Made by a program: the position numbers and the translations under genes. Under the pieces are notes generated by a model. It was not told where the DNA came from and made no database searches. It saw only the letters and a program-made list of their open reading frames with translations. Of a stretch of DNA of 64,000 bases, positions 9,121 through 20,171 are shown one piece after another (position 1 is the stretch's first letter; each line of letters begins with the position of its first letter). The DNA is from Caproiciproducens sp. CPB-2 (GTDB lineage Bacteria; Bacillota; Clostridia; Oscillospirales; Acutalibacteraceae): positions 2,294,001 through 2,358,000 of the forward strand of contig NZ_CP142860.1 in NCBI RefSeq assembly GCF_036287215.1, given 5' to 3'.

Positions 9121-9164
9121 TATGCTTTAAATTAAGAAAGTGCTTAAAGGGGATTAACGGAATT

Positions 9165-10916
9165 ATGATTTGTGTGAACCAGTACCGCACCCATCTGTGC
9201 GGGGAAGTCAGCGAAAAGGACATTGGCAGCGAAGTGCGCGTCGCCGGCTGGGTGGAAAACATCCGCGACCACGGCGGCGTAAAATTTCTGGATCTGCGCG
9301 ACCATTACGGCGTGGTCCAGATCGTTGTTCATGACGAAAGCCTGCTGGAAAACGTAACGAAAGAATGCACCATTACCGCCGCCGGCACCGTTATACTGCG
9401 CGACGAAGACACTGTTAATCCCAAAATTAATACCGGCACGGTGGAGGTAAAGGTCTCCGCCCTCACCGTGCTGGGCAAAACACTGAACAGCCTGCCGTTT
9501 GAAGTGGATTTGTCGAAGGAAACCAAGGAGGACGTCCGTCTGAAATACCGCTTTCTCGATCTGCGCAACCCGAAAGTGCACCAGAATATCGTCCTGCGCT
9601 CCCAGCTGATTGCTTTTCTGCGCAGCAAGATGACGGAAATGGGCTTTCTGGAAATCCAGACGCCGATTCTCAGCGCCTCTTCTCCGGAGGGCGCGCGCGA
9701 CTATCTGATTCCCAGCCGCAGGCACGCGGGCAAATTCTATGCCCTGCCGCAGGCGCCGCAGATTTTCAAGCAGCTTCTGATGGTGTCGGGCTTCGACCGC
9801 TATTTCCAGATCGCCCCCTGCTTCCGCGATGAGGACGCGAGGGCCGACCGTTCTCCCGGCGAGTTTTATCAGCTCGACTTTGAGATGGCGTTCGCCACGC
9901 AGGAGGACGTTTTCTCGGTCGCGGAGGAAGTGCTGGGCGCGACCTTTGAGAAATTTTCCGATAAAAGGGTCTCCAAAGCACCGTTTGTGCGCATTCCCTA
10001 CGAGGAATCCATGCTGAAATACGGCACAGACAAGCCCGACCTGCGCAATCCGCTGACCATTCTCGATATTACCGACCTGTTTGAAGATACCGCCTTTGCC
10101 CCGTTCAAGGGCAAAACGGTCCGCGCAATCAACGTGCCGGACTGCGTTGCCCAGCCGAAGAGCTTCTTCGAGAACATGCTCAAATTCGCGGAAGGAATCG
10201 GCATGAAGGGTCTCGGCTACATCAGCGTCACCGCTGAAAACGAGTACAAGGGCCCGATCAACAAATATCTGCCGGACGACAAACGCGAGGAGCTGACCCG
10301 CCGCGCGGGGCTGAAGCCCGGCTGCGTGATCTTTTTCATTGCCGACGACCGCGAGACGGCCCCAAAGCTTGCGGGACAGATCCGCACGGAGCTTGGCGAA
10401 AGGCTTGACCTGATCGACAGGGACGCGTTTGAGCTGTGCTTTATTGTGGACTTCCCGATGTACGAGATCGACGAGGACACCGGGAACTACGTCTTCACCC
10501 ACAACCCGTTCTCCATGCCGCAGGGTGAAATGGAGGCGCTGACGGCCAAAAAGCCGGAGGAGGTTCTGGCTTACCAGTACGATATCGTCTGCAACGGCGT
10601 GGAGCTTTCCTCCGGCGCGGTGCGCAACCATGACATCGCCGTGATGGTCAAAGCGTTTGAAATTGCCGGTTACACGGAAGAAGATATCCAAACCAAATTC
10701 ACCTCGCTCTACAACGCGTTCCAGTACGGCGCGCCCCCGCACGCGGGCATGGCCCCGGGCGTGGACCGGATGCTGATGCTGCTGACCGGCGAGGATAACA
10801 TCCGCGAAGTGATCGCGTTCCCGATGAACTCCAACGCGCAGGACGTGCTGATGGGCTCTCCCGGAGAAGTCACCGAGCAGCAGCTGCGCGAGGTTCACAT
10901 CAAGCTGAGAAAATAA
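9165..10916 (+). CDS. aspS: aspartyl-tRNA synthetase, probably non-discriminating
   Basis: Class IIb aminoacyl-tRNA synthetase, 583 aa, bacterial type. An OB-fold anticodon domain comes first (about residues 1-105), then the catalytic core with motif 2 FRDEDARADRSPGEFYQLD, the bacterial insertion (GAD) domain at about 290-420, and motif 3 GVDRMLMLL near the end. The anticodon domain reads RDHGG, the His-Gly form associated with non-discriminating enzymes that charge both tRNA-Asp and tRNA-Asn; discriminating enzymes usually differ here. It is followed 41 nt later by gatC, gatA and gatB, the amidotransferase that would convert Asp-tRNA-Asn to Asn-tRNA-Asn. The non-discriminating call is inference. 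Confidence 0.95.
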   Translation: MICVNQYRTHLCGEVSEKDIGSEVRVAGWVENIRDHGGVKFLDLRDHYGVVQIVVHDESLLENVTKECTITAAGTVILRDEDTVNPKINTGTVEVKVSALTVLGKTLNSLPFEVDLSKETKEDVRLKYRFLDLRNPKVHQNIVLRSQLIAFLRSKMTEMGFLEIQTPILSASSPEGARDYLIPSRRHAGKFYALPQAPQIFKQLLMVSGFDRYFQIAPCFRDEDARADRSPGEFYQLDFEMAFATQEDVFSVAEEVLGATFEKFSDKRVSKAPFVRIPYEESMLKYGTDKPDLRNPLTILDITDLFEDTAFAPFKGKTVRAINVPDCVAQPKSFFENMLKFAEGIGMKGLGYISVTAENEYKGPINKYLPDDKREELTRRAGLKPGCVIFFIADDRETAPKLAGQIRTELGERLDLIDRDAFELCFIVDFPMYEIDEDTGNYVFTHNPFSMPQGEMEALTAKKPEEVLAYQYDIVCNGVELSSGAVRNHDIAVMVKAFEIAGYTEEDIQTKFTSLYNAFQYGAPPHAGMAPGVDRMLMLLTGEDNIREVIAFPMNSNAQDVLMGSPGEVTEQQLREVHIKLRK

Positions 10917-10957
10917 GCCCGGAGCCTGTTTTTGGCCCGGACCGAAGGAGGGCTTTC

Positions 10958-11236
10958 ATGATTACCCATGAGGAAATATTGAATATCGCCAATCTGGCGA
11001 AGCTTTCCGTCAGTGACGAAGAGCTGGACGAACTGACGAAGGATATGAGCGAAATCATCGGCTTTGCCGATACGATCAACGCCGCCAGCGCCGACGCTTC
11101 CGATTTTGACAATATCAACAACCTCTCCAATGTCTTCCGGGAGGACACCGTCGTCCCCTCCTACGACCGGGAAGAGATCCTGAAAAACGCCGAGAGCCGG
11201 GACGACGGATATTTTCTGGTCAAAAAACGTGTGTAG
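10958..11236 (+). CDS. gatC: Asp/Glu-tRNA amidotransferase subunit C
   Basis: Small subunit of GatCAB, 92 aa, which wraps around the A-B interface and stabilises the complex. The family pattern is clear: ITHEEILNIANLAKLSVSDE at the N-terminus, then a helical region and the C-terminal LREDTVVPSY-like stretch (here VFREDTVVPSYDREEILKNA). GGAGGG stands 6 nt before the ATG. It lies between aspS and gatA in one operon. Confidence 0.94.
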   Translation: MITHEEILNIANLAKLSVSDEELDELTKDMSEIIGFADTINAASADASDFDNINNLSNVFREDTVVPSYDREEILKNAESRDDGYFLVKKRV

Positions 11237-11245
11237 GAGGTACGG

Positions 11246-12709
11246 ATGGAAAGTCAGATCAAAAAGCTGCACGGGCTGATGCAGTCCCGGCAGATCAGCT
11301 GTCAGGAGCTTACACAGAACTATCTCGACGCGATGGAACGCGACAATATAAAAATCAACGCCTATGTCAACCCCACGGCGGAGCTGGCAATGGAAACGGC
11401 AAAGGCTGTGGACAAAAAAATCGCTTCCGGTGAAGAGCTTTCCCCCCTCGCGGGAATTCCGATGACTCTCAAGGACAATATCTCCACCAAAGGAATCGAA
11501 ACCACCTGCTGTTCCAACATTCTGAAGGGCTATTACCCGATTTATGACGCGACAGTATGGGACATTCTGCAGCGGCAGAACGCCGTACTGCTTGGAAAGA
11601 CAAATATGGACGAGTTCGCCATGGGCTCCTCCTGCGAGACCTCCTGCTTCGGCGGGGCGCTGAACCCCCACGACCTTTCCCGCGTGGCGGGCGGCAGCTC
11701 CGGCGGCGTGGCCTCCGCGGTCGGCGGCAATCTTGCCGTTTACGGGCTTGGTTCCGACACGGGCGGCTCTATCCGCCAACCCGCGAGCTTCTGCGGCCTG
11801 GTCGGCTTAAAACCGACCTACGGCGCCGTTTCCCGGTACGGGCTGATCGCCTACGCGTCCAGCTTTGACCAGATCGGGCCGATCACCGCGACGGTGGAGG
11901 ACGCCGCGCTAATTTACGACGCGATTTCCCGGTACGACGAAAAGGATTCGACGTGCCGCGGCAATACCGGAAAACCGGTCAGCGAGAGCCTGAACAACAG
12001 CATCAAAGGCATGAAAATCGGAATTGCGAAGGAGTACTTCGACGGCATCCGCGACGATGTGAACGGCGCGGTACAGAACGCGCTGAAGGTCTGCGAGTCG
12101 CTCGGCGCCGAGATCGTCTATTTCGATATGCCCGCTTTAAAATACAGCCTGCCGGTGTATTATATTCTGGCGTGCGCGGAGGCTTCTTCCAACCTCGGCC
12201 GGTACGACGGCATCCGCTACGGTTACCGCACCCCGCACTACGGCGACCGCAATGAAATGATCTGCAAAACGCGCAGCGAGGGCTTTGGCAGGGAAGTCAA
12301 GCGCAGGATCCTGCTGGGCACCTACGTGCTGAGCGCGGGGTACTACGACGCGTATTATAAAAAAGCGCAGAATCTGCGCGGCACGCTGGTCAAAGCGTTT
12401 CAGGACGCTTTCGGGAAATGCGACGCAATTCTCGCCCCCACCGTCCCCATGACGGCTTTCCCGCTGAACTTCACCGCACAGGACGCGGTGGAAACATATC
12501 AGACGGACATCTGCACCGTGCCGGTGAACATCGCGGGCCTGCCCGCCGTCTCCATCCCCTGCGGCTTTGACGCCGCGGGCCTGCCCATCGGCATGCAGCT
12601 GATCGGCAGCAGCTTCAGCGAGGCGGTCATCCTGAATATTGCGCATCAGTATGAATCGGCCGTGGGAAACACGGTTTTCCGCTCTGCGGACATGGGGGTG
12701 AAGCTATGA
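11246..12709 (+). CDS. gatA: Asp/Glu-tRNA amidotransferase subunit A
   Basis: Glutaminase subunit of GatCAB, 487 aa, amidase-signature family. The Ser-cisSer-Lys triad is visible: Lys76 in TLKDNIS, the cis-Ser in the glycine-rich GGSSGGVASAVGG and the nucleophile in GSDTGGSIRQPASFCG. It hydrolyses glutamine and channels ammonia to GatB. GGAGG precedes the start 9 nt after gatC, and its stop overlaps the gatB start (ATGA). Confidence 0.96.
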   Translation: MESQIKKLHGLMQSRQISCQELTQNYLDAMERDNIKINAYVNPTAELAMETAKAVDKKIASGEELSPLAGIPMTLKDNISTKGIETTCCSNILKGYYPIYDATVWDILQRQNAVLLGKTNMDEFAMGSSCETSCFGGALNPHDLSRVAGGSSGGVASAVGGNLAVYGLGSDTGGSIRQPASFCGLVGLKPTYGAVSRYGLIAYASSFDQIGPITATVEDAALIYDAISRYDEKDSTCRGNTGKPVSESLNNSIKGMKIGIAKEYFDGIRDDVNGAVQNALKVCESLGAEIVYFDMPALKYSLPVYYILACAEASSNLGRYDGIRYGYRTPHYGDRNEMICKTRSEGFGREVKRRILLGTYVLSAGYYDAYYKKAQNLRGTLVKAFQDAFGKCDAILAPTVPMTAFPLNFTAQDAVETYQTDICTVPVNIAGLPAVSIPCGFDAAGLPIGMQLIGSSFSEAVILNIAHQYESAVGNTVFRSADMGVKL

Positions 12710-14136
12710 GTAATTACGAGCTGGTCTGCGGACTGGAAACTCATATTGAATTATCCACCAAAACGAAAATTTTCTGTTCGTGCACCACGGAGTTCGGCGG
12801 CGACCCGAACACCCACTGCTGCCCCGTCTGCATCGGGCTGCCGGGCACTCTGCCCAAGCTGAATAAAAAAGTGGTCGAATACGCCGTTATGGCCGGTCTG
12901 GCGACCAACTGCGAAATCAGCCCGGTTTCCAAAATGGATCGCAAAAACTACGTGTACCCCGACCTGCCGAAGGCATACCAGATTTCACAGTACGATATGC
13001 CGCTGTGCAAAAACGGATATGTGGAGCTGAGCAACGGCAGAAAGGTCCGTATCCTGCGCATCCATATTGAAGAGGACGCCGGAAAGCTGGTCCACCAGCG
13101 CGGCAGCACCTATGTGGATTATAACCGCGGCGGCGTGCCGCTGATTGAAATCGTTACCGAGCCCGACATCCGCAGCATTGACGAAGCGAGGGAATATCTG
13201 GAAAGGCTGCAGCTCGTCATGCGCTTTCTCGGTATTTCGGACTGTAAAATGCAGGAAGGCTCCATGCGGTGCGACGTGAATGTTTCCGTACGTCCGCAGG
13301 GAACCGAAGCATTCGGCACAAGGACCGAAATTAAAAATATGAACTCCTTCACCCACATGGCCAAGGCGATGGAATACGAGGTGAACCGCCAGATCGACCT
13401 GCTGCAGAGCGGCGAAAAGGTCGTGCAGGAAACCCGCCGCTACAACGAGGAGGACGACTGCACCGAAAGCATGCGCGGCAAGGAAGACGCCCACGATTAC
13501 CGCTATTTTCGCGAGCCGGACCTCGTGACCATTCAGGTTTCCGAAGAGACGGTCGCCCAGTTAAGGGAAAAGCTGCCGGAGCTGCCCCATCAAAGGCTGG
13601 AGCGCTACCGGGCCGAATTCGGAATTCCCGAAGCCGACGCGCAGCAGCTGATCAAATACCGCAGGATCGCGGACTATTTTGAGGCCGCGATTGACGGCGT
13701 TCAGAATCCAAAGGTCGTTGCGAACTGCATGATCGGACAGATTTTCAGCCGTCTGGACGGAGACAGCGCGAAAGAAAGCTTTCAGGTAAACGTAACGCCC
13801 GAAAACTTAAATGCGCTTGTGAAGCTGCTGGACGAAGGCAAAATCAAAATGAACCTTTTAAAGGCGACGCTTGAAAAAATGCTCGACACCGGAAAAGCTC
13901 CGGGCGAACTCATCAGCGAGGCCGACATGGGCGGTGTAGACGCGGATGCTCTTAAATCCGTCTGCGAGCAGGCTATCGCCTCCAATCCCAACGCAGTGTC
14001 GGATTACCTCTCCGGCAAAGAAAAGGCGCTCAAGGCCATTCTGGGCTCCGTTATGAAAGCGACACGGGGCCGCGCGGACGCAATGGAAGCGGAAAAGCTG
14101 CTGATTCAGCTGATACAGGGAGCCAACGCCAAATAA
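12706..14136 (+). CDS. gatB: Asp/Glu-tRNA amidotransferase subunit B
   Basis: tRNA-dependent kinase/amidase subunit of GatCAB, 476 aa. Family marks are GLETHIELSTKTKIFC, the zinc-type cysteines in CSCTTEF and HCCPVCIGLPG, and the conserved YPDLPKAYQISQYD and CDVNVSVRP segments. The C-terminal YqeY-like tail domain (about residues 330-476) is complete. Its ATG overlaps gatA by 4 nt. With AspRS just upstream it completes an operon for indirect amidation of Asp-tRNA-Asn and possibly Glu-tRNA-Gln. Confidence 0.96.
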   Translation: MSNYELVCGLETHIELSTKTKIFCSCTTEFGGDPNTHCCPVCIGLPGTLPKLNKKVVEYAVMAGLATNCEISPVSKMDRKNYVYPDLPKAYQISQYDMPLCKNGYVELSNGRKVRILRIHIEEDAGKLVHQRGSTYVDYNRGGVPLIEIVTEPDIRSIDEAREYLERLQLVMRFLGISDCKMQEGSMRCDVNVSVRPQGTEAFGTRTEIKNMNSFTHMAKAMEYEVNRQIDLLQSGEKVVQETRRYNEEDDCTESMRGKEDAHDYRYFREPDLVTIQVSEETVAQLREKLPELPHQRLERYRAEFGIPEADAQQLIKYRRIADYFEAAIDGVQNPKVVANCMIGQIFSRLDGDSAKESFQVNVTPENLNALVKLLDEGKIKMNLLKATLEKMLDTGKAPGELISEADMGGVDADALKSVCEQAIASNPNAVSDYLSGKEKALKAILGSVMKATRGRADAMEAEKLLIQLIQGANAK

Positions 14137-14161
14137 TCAAAAAGAAACCTTGCATAAAATA

Positions 14162-14203
14162 TGCCTTGATCGGCTTTGGTAATCCGATCAAGGCATTTCT
14201 TTG
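14162..14203 (+). terminator. terminator of aspS-gatCAB
   Basis: Perfect 12-bp stem, TGCCTTGATCGG (14162-14173) with CCGATCAAGGCA (14184-14195), 10-nt loop, followed by a T-rich tract. It also lies just beyond the stop of the convergent MATE gene. Confidence 0.88.
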
Positions 14204-14206
14204 TTC

Positions 14207-15667
14207 TCAGCTCTTCCGTTCCCCGTCATCCGCAGCGGGGTCCTGCGCATCTGTGTTTTTCTCATTCACAGCCCCGGAGCAAGCTTCCCTCTCCTGTGCC
14301 GGGGATAAGGCGTCTGTCCGAAGGGGTGGCTCCCGCAAAGCGTCCGTCCGTTTCTGTCTGGTCCATACAAGAAAGACCAGCATCACGAAAGTTGTAATCA
14401 GATCGGCGACCGCCTGCGCGTAGTAAATCCCGTTTTCCATCCACAGACGTTCCATCAGGATCAAAATCGGAAGGTAGATGATTCCCTGTCTGGAAATACT
14501 GAATACAAATCCTGACTTGCTGTATTTGATGCAGAGCAGATATACGATCGCCATCGCCTGAAAGCCATAGGTGAAAAACAAAACGCTTGCCCCGATCATT
14601 GCCCGTATGCCCAGCTTAACGACGGCGGGGTCCCTGGAAAACGCGGCAACAATCGGCTGCGCAAACAGAATTTGCAGACCCGCCAGAATCACGCCGCCTG
14701 AAATCGCCCACAGATATGCCTTCCGGGTGGCCTCTTTAATACGGTCGAAATGACGCGCGCCGTAATTATAGGAAATAAAGGTCTGATACCCTCTTGAAAA
14801 TCCGGTAATGGCAAACGTCGTCATCCCCACCATACGGTTGGCGATCCCCAGCGCGGCAATGGTGTTGTCGCCGTACGGAGCCGCCACAACGTTTGCCGCG
14901 CTGATGGACAGACTCTGAAAAAGGTTGATCGTAAAGATGGGAATCCCCGTTTTGAGAATCGGTTTTATAGACCATGACTGAAAGCGGATGTTTTTGACGG
15001 AAAGGGTCAAGTAGCTCTTCCCTCTCAGATAATACGGCAGCAAAATCGCAACACTGATGAACTGCCCGATGACATCAGTCACGGCGGCGCCCACAATTCC
15101 CATCTTCAGCGGCCAGATAAAGATCGGGTCCAGAATGATGTTTACCATGGAACCCACGATCTGGGACCACGTGCTGAGCGCTACCGCGCCTTCGGCGCGT
15201 ACGAGATTCATCAGGCAGATGGACGGGATCTGAAACAAAAAACCCACAATCAGGATTCCCGTGTAATTCAGCGCATAGGGCATCACCTCGGCGGAGGCGC
15301 CCATTGCCCTGAGCAAAGGCCGCAGAAACAGCAGGACGAGCTGAAACCCTACGCTTGCAAGTACACAGTAAAAAAGAGTCGACGAAAGCACGATCTCCGC
15401 TTTTTTCTTCTCGCCCGCCCCGAGAAGCTCGGAAATATACGCCGCCGCCCCGTTTCCGAAAAGCAGACCGATTCCGGGAATGAACGTGACAAGAGGATAG
15501 GCGATGGAAATCGCTCCCATCGCCGCGGTACCCAGCTGCGCCACAAAGAAGCTGTCGATAAAATTGTAGAACCCCGTCATCAGCAGCCCGACGATCGTTG
15601 GCATTCCTAAGTACAGCAAAGCGGTATTCACTTTCCCGCTCTCCATCACAGCCAATCTTTTATTCAC
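14207..15667 (-). CDS. MATE-family efflux transporter
   Basis: Multidrug/toxin extrusion protein of 486 aa with about 12 membrane segments in two homologous halves, likely a Na+ or H+ antiporter of the DinF/NorM superfamily (family marks such as MPTIVGLLMTGFYNFIDSFF and the second-half FSRGYQTFISYNYGAR). The last about 45 residues are charged and low-complexity, so the C-terminal tail is longer than usual. A MarR-type regulator gene lies immediately upstream in the same direction and may control it. Confidence 0.9.
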   Translation of the reverse strand: MNKRLAVMESGKVNTALLYLGMPTIVGLLMTGFYNFIDSFFVAQLGTAAMGAISIAYPLVTFIPGIGLLFGNGAAAYISELLGAGEKKKAEIVLSSTLFYCVLASVGFQLVLLFLRPLLRAMGASAEVMPYALNYTGILIVGFLFQIPSICLMNLVRAEGAVALSTWSQIVGSMVNIILDPIFIWPLKMGIVGAAVTDVIGQFISVAILLPYYLRGKSYLTLSVKNIRFQSWSIKPILKTGIPIFTINLFQSLSISAANVVAAPYGDNTIAALGIANRMVGMTTFAITGFSRGYQTFISYNYGARHFDRIKEATRKAYLWAISGGVILAGLQILFAQPIVAAFSRDPAVVKLGIRAMIGASVLFFTYGFQAMAIVYLLCIKYSKSGFVFSISRQGIIYLPILILMERLWMENGIYYAQAVADLITTFVMLVFLVWTRQKRTDALREPPLRTDALSPAQEREACSGAVNEKNTDAQDPAADDGERKS

Positions 15668-15735
15668 TGAAAATTACCCCTTCCAATCCGTTTAGCTGCT
15701 ATACGATTGTGCAAAAAAAATAGCGCCTTGCAGCA

Positions 15736-16182
15736 CTATTCCCATTTTTTCTGAATCTCCTCTAAAAACTCACAGATTACCGCGCGCTTTTGCCCGTCAT
15801 AGTTTTGCACTACGTCAGAAACTTTCCCATCAAGCTCTTTGTGATAGCGGCGATGCTCTTCAAAAGCCTTTTGGCCCTTTTGCGTCAGCCGCACAATGAC
15901 CCTCGCTTTATTGCCGGAATCCGCCGCCTTCATCAGATACCCTTTTTCCTCAAGCTTCTTTACCATTTGAGAAACAGCTCCCTTTGTCACCCGAATGGAC
16001 TTGGCAATATCGGAGATACAGTAACTTTCGTTGCTTCCGATAAAATCAATCAAATGTATTTCAGCAATAAAAAGCTCATGATCCGTACCAAAAGTGCGGG
16101 ATCTTCTATCGTATTTATTAAATTGTTCCACGGCATCCAGGAGACGCCTTGAGATTTTCTGCGCATCGTATTGCTTTTCCAT
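15736..16182 (-). CDS. MarR-family transcriptional regulator
   Basis: DNA-binding repressor/activator of 148 aa with the winged-helix core: ISDIAKSIRVTKGAVSQMVKKLEEKGYL as recognition region, then the wing ARVIVRLTQKGQKAFEEH. The ATG at 16182 is preferred: an in-frame TTG at 16218 would place the start inside the -35 hexamer. No ribosome site precedes the ATG, and a consensus promoter ends 7 bp upstream, so the message may be leaderless. The gene precedes the MATE pump on the same strand, with 68 bp between them; regulation of the pump is the natural guess. Confidence 0.85.
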   Translation of the reverse strand: MEKQYDAQKISRRLLDAVEQFNKYDRRSRTFGTDHELFIAEIHLIDFIGSNESYCISDIAKSIRVTKGAVSQMVKKLEEKGYLMKAADSGNKARVIVRLTQKGQKAFEEHRRYHKELDGKVSDVVQNYDGQKRAVICEFLEEIQKKWE

Positions 16183-16189
16183 GTTCTCA

Positions 16190-16218
16190 ATTGTATACCT
16201 GCTAAACCCTGTTGTCAA
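16190..16218 (-). promoter_or_regulatory. consensus promoter of the MarR gene
   Basis: Read on the minus strand: TTGACA (16213-16218), 17-bp spacer, TACAAT (16190-16195). Transcription should begin at about 16183-16182, which is the A of the start codon. Confidence 0.75.
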
Positions 16219-16264
16219 GGAGTTTTGAAAACCAGGAAAAGTCTATAAAGCCGTAAATTACAAG

Positions 16265-16318
16265 CCCTCCCTGTTGTAAAGGAGGAACAAAACTGCTTCT
16301 CTCCGGCAACAGGAAGGG
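16265..16318. repeat. inverted repeat between MarR and nitroreductase genes
   Basis: CCCTCCCTGTTG (16265-16276) is inverted at 16307-16318 with one mismatch, around a 30-nt centre. No T-run follows. It may be a weak terminator for the nitroreductase gene or a protein site; function unknown. Confidence 0.4.
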
Positions 16319-16400
16319 TTCTATCAAAATGTTATGGCTGTCGTTGAAGCAAGCGGATTTTGCCCGTATGCATCGCCAACATTTTCATATTATAATACAG

Positions 16401-16928
16401 TTATCTTACGTAGCTGATATCATCGTCACGGCGCTCTTTGGGAGCCGGTGCATTTTCACTCGGATACCCCACGGTAACGCAGCCGAACGGAATGTACTGA
16501 TCGGGCAGCTTGAGGCGCTTTAGGATGCGCTCGTCGCGCAGGCCGTCGTTGACCGAACAGATATAGCAGCTTCCCAGCCCGTATGCCTGGGCGGCAAGCA
16601 TGATATTCATGATCGCGCAGGAACAATCCTCGCGGTTATATTTCGCCGATTCCGGGGCCGACAAAACAACGACGGTGGGAGCGTTGTAGAACGGCACATG
16701 GCCCGGTACGAATTTCGCGCCGTTTTCCACAGCGACGGAGACAATATCCGCAAGCAGCTGTTTATTCTGAATCACGGTAAAATGCCTTGCCTGCATCCCC
16801 ATGGTTGACGGGGCAAATTTTGCCGCGAGTAAAATATCTGTCAGCTCTTCCTCTGAAATCTGCTCAGGCCGATAAGCGCGAACCGCCCGCCTGTCGAGCA
16901 AAGCCTCTATGGTATGGTTGAGTATCAC
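16401..16928 (-). CDS. nitroreductase-family FMN oxidoreductase
   Basis: NAD(P)H-dependent flavoenzyme of the nitroreductase superfamily, 175 aa. The N-terminal FMN-contact segment LLDRRAVRAYRPEQISEEEL and the later AAQAYGLGSCYICSV with GYPSE...PKERR are typical. The GTG at 16928 is chosen because AAGGAGG lies 8 nt upstream; an ATG 48 nt further out has no ribosome site. Physiological substrate unknown. Confidence 0.87.
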   Translation of the reverse strand: MILNHTIEALLDRRAVRAYRPEQISEEELTDILLAAKFAPSTMGMQARHFTVIQNKQLLADIVSVAVENGAKFVPGHVPFYNAPTVVVLSAPESAKYNREDCSCAIMNIMLAAQAYGLGSCYICSVNDGLRDERILKRLKLPDQYIPFGCVTVGYPSENAPAPKERRDDDISYVR

Positions 16929-17079
16929 TGTGAATTCCTCCTTAATCACTCGTATGCCGTTTGGCACACAATCCATTTTAATATAAATTGTTTCAATTAT
17001 ATCTTACCTTCGATTATTTATCAATCCATTTGTGTTAAATACAAATTAAAAAACCCAAAGATTTATTTTAAAAAAAGGA

Positions 17080-17107
17080 TTGACAAATTTCTGGTTTTTG
17101 GTATAAT
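17080..17107 (+). promoter_or_regulatory. tRNA promoter
   Basis: TTGACA (17080-17085), 16-bp spacer, TATAAT (17102-17107), 26 bp before the first tRNA. The surrounding 100 bp is strongly AT-rich. Confidence 0.82.
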
Positions 17108-17133
17108 TATTCTTGCTGTTTGAAATATTTTGA

Positions 17134-17207
17134 TGCGGAATTGTGTAAAGGTAGCACGACAGACTCTGACTCTGTTTGTGAGGGTTCGAATCCTTCTTCC
17201 GCAGCCA
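17134..17207 (+). tRNA. tRNA-Gln (anticodon CTG)
   Basis: Cloverleaf folds by eye: acceptor TGCGGAA/TTCCGCA, anticodon stem ACAGA/TCTGT enclosing loop CTCTGAC (anticodon CTG), T-loop GGTTCGAATCC. CCA is encoded at 17205-17207. The short D-arm is typical of tRNA-Gln. Confidence 0.9.
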
Positions 17208-17234
17208 TGGCCCCAGTTTTGGGGCCGCATTTTT

Positions 17235-17311
<77 letters not shown>

Positions 17312-17313
17312 TG

Positions 17314-17361
17314 CGGAGTGTCCTTATAGGATCTGAGTATCCTATAAGGACACTCCGTTTT

Positions 17362-17363
<2 letters not shown>
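17314..17363 (+). terminator. strong terminator after the tRNA pair
   Basis: Nineteen-base-pair perfect stem (17314-17332 with 17339-17357), 6-nt loop, then seven Ts. Its T-run touches the stop codon of the convergent recombinase pseudogene, so it marks the junction of core genome and integrated element. Confidence 0.92.
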
Positions 17364-19305
<1,942 letters not shown>

Positions 19306-19412
19306 ACTGTCTCCTTCCTGAACTATGTAAATTTTTTGAGCCTCCCCGTGTCCTGTGGGGAAACACCAAAGGGCGGCACCGGCTATGGTGCTGCCCTCTA
19401 ATCTTGCTCCAC

Positions 19413-19437
19413 ACTTCGGGCCAAGTTGGCCCGGAGT
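19413..19437. repeat. 25-bp palindrome, copy 1 of 5
   Basis: ACTTC, core GGGCCAAGTTGGCCC, GGAGT: one mismatch in the outer arm. Its right edge overlaps the stop codon of the 64-aa gene, and tnpW lies beyond. As RNA it would form an 11-bp hairpin. Confidence 0.85.
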
Positions 19438-19631
19438 CAATAGGGTCTGTCGCAATAATGCCTGTCGGCTTCTCCAATGGACTTCATATCGAAAACATAA
19501 TGAAGTTCCGAAATCACACGCTGAATATCATCGGGGCTGAAACCGCAGTTTTCCATAGCCCAAATGACATAGCCACGGCAAGCATTGTTGCTCCATTGCT
19601 GATAAAGCAATGCCTGTAACTGCTTATCCAT
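19437..19631 (-). CDS. small conserved element protein, unknown function
   Basis: A 64-aa protein starting MDKQLQALLYQQWSNNACRG with a central GYVIWAMENCGFSPDDIQRV. The ATG at 19631 has GGAG at 8-nt spacing. Proteins like this are seen in Tn1549-type elements of Clostridia, as I remember, but no function is known. The same frame stays open for about 30 codons upstream (ending SYDGSKLTARFAHSVDERSF) without a start codon, so the gene may be the C-terminal part of a longer, now truncated, protein. Confidence 0.6.
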   Translation of the reverse strand: MDKQLQALLYQQWSNNACRGYVIWAMENCGFSPDDIQRVISELHYVFDMKSIGEADRHYCDRPY

Positions 19632-20116
19632 GATAAAACTCCGTTCATCAACAGAGTGAGCAAACCGCGCCGTAAGTTTCGAGCCGTCATAAGACAGGCA
19701 GACACGGCGCGGCGCTCTTTTTCTGTAACGCGAACAGATAACCCGGACGGGCGACGGCTTGTCCGCCCCATAGGAATTTCACCTCTCCCCATTCTGATGG
19801 CGAGGCGTCCTCATTGCCTGCGACGGCTCACGGCCTGAATGGCCGCTTCACGCTCGGACTGTGACTGAACGCAAGTATCCGGGTTTGTGTGCTTTATCCG
19901 GCGGGGCCAAGTCCCGTCTCGCCTGCGGCATGGGCCTTGTCGCTCTCTCCATCCTCTGGCAATGGAGGTCATGGCGGGCCTGTCACTCGGCACACGTACC
20001 CTTCGTATCCGGATATCTTTTTATTCAGCTTTCAAAGTACAAACGAGGAAAAAGTATCCTCTACTTATTAGGACGGAAAAAGGCGTTTTGCGGCCTCCCT
20101 TTCCCTGCAAATTTGC
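19632..20116. other. intergenic stretch without a confident gene
   Basis: About 480 bp of element DNA. Only short open frames with no ribosome site and odd composition are seen on either strand. The part next to 19632 looks like decayed coding sequence on the minus strand (see the 64-aa gene). The rest may be regulatory or non-coding. Confidence 0.4.
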
Positions 20117-20151
20117 AAAAAAATATCCCGCAGCTTTTTTGAACTGCGGGA
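20117..20151 (-). terminator. terminator of the XRE gene
   Basis: TCCCGCAG (20126-20133) pairs with CTGCGGGA (20144-20151). The A-run at 20117-20123 reads as a U-tract on the minus strand, 21 nt beyond the stop of the XRE gene. Confidence 0.75.
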
Positions 20152-20171
20152 CACCTTATCATATTGGCAAG

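Noticed and set aside
9144..10898. 584-codon open frame antisense to aspS
   Set aside because: It mirrors the GC-rich third positions of aspS and has no ribosome site or recognisable domain.
19811..19993. 60-codon minus-strand frame in the element
   Set aside because: No ribosome site, Arg-rich composition and no family resemblance; left as unannotated intergenic DNA.
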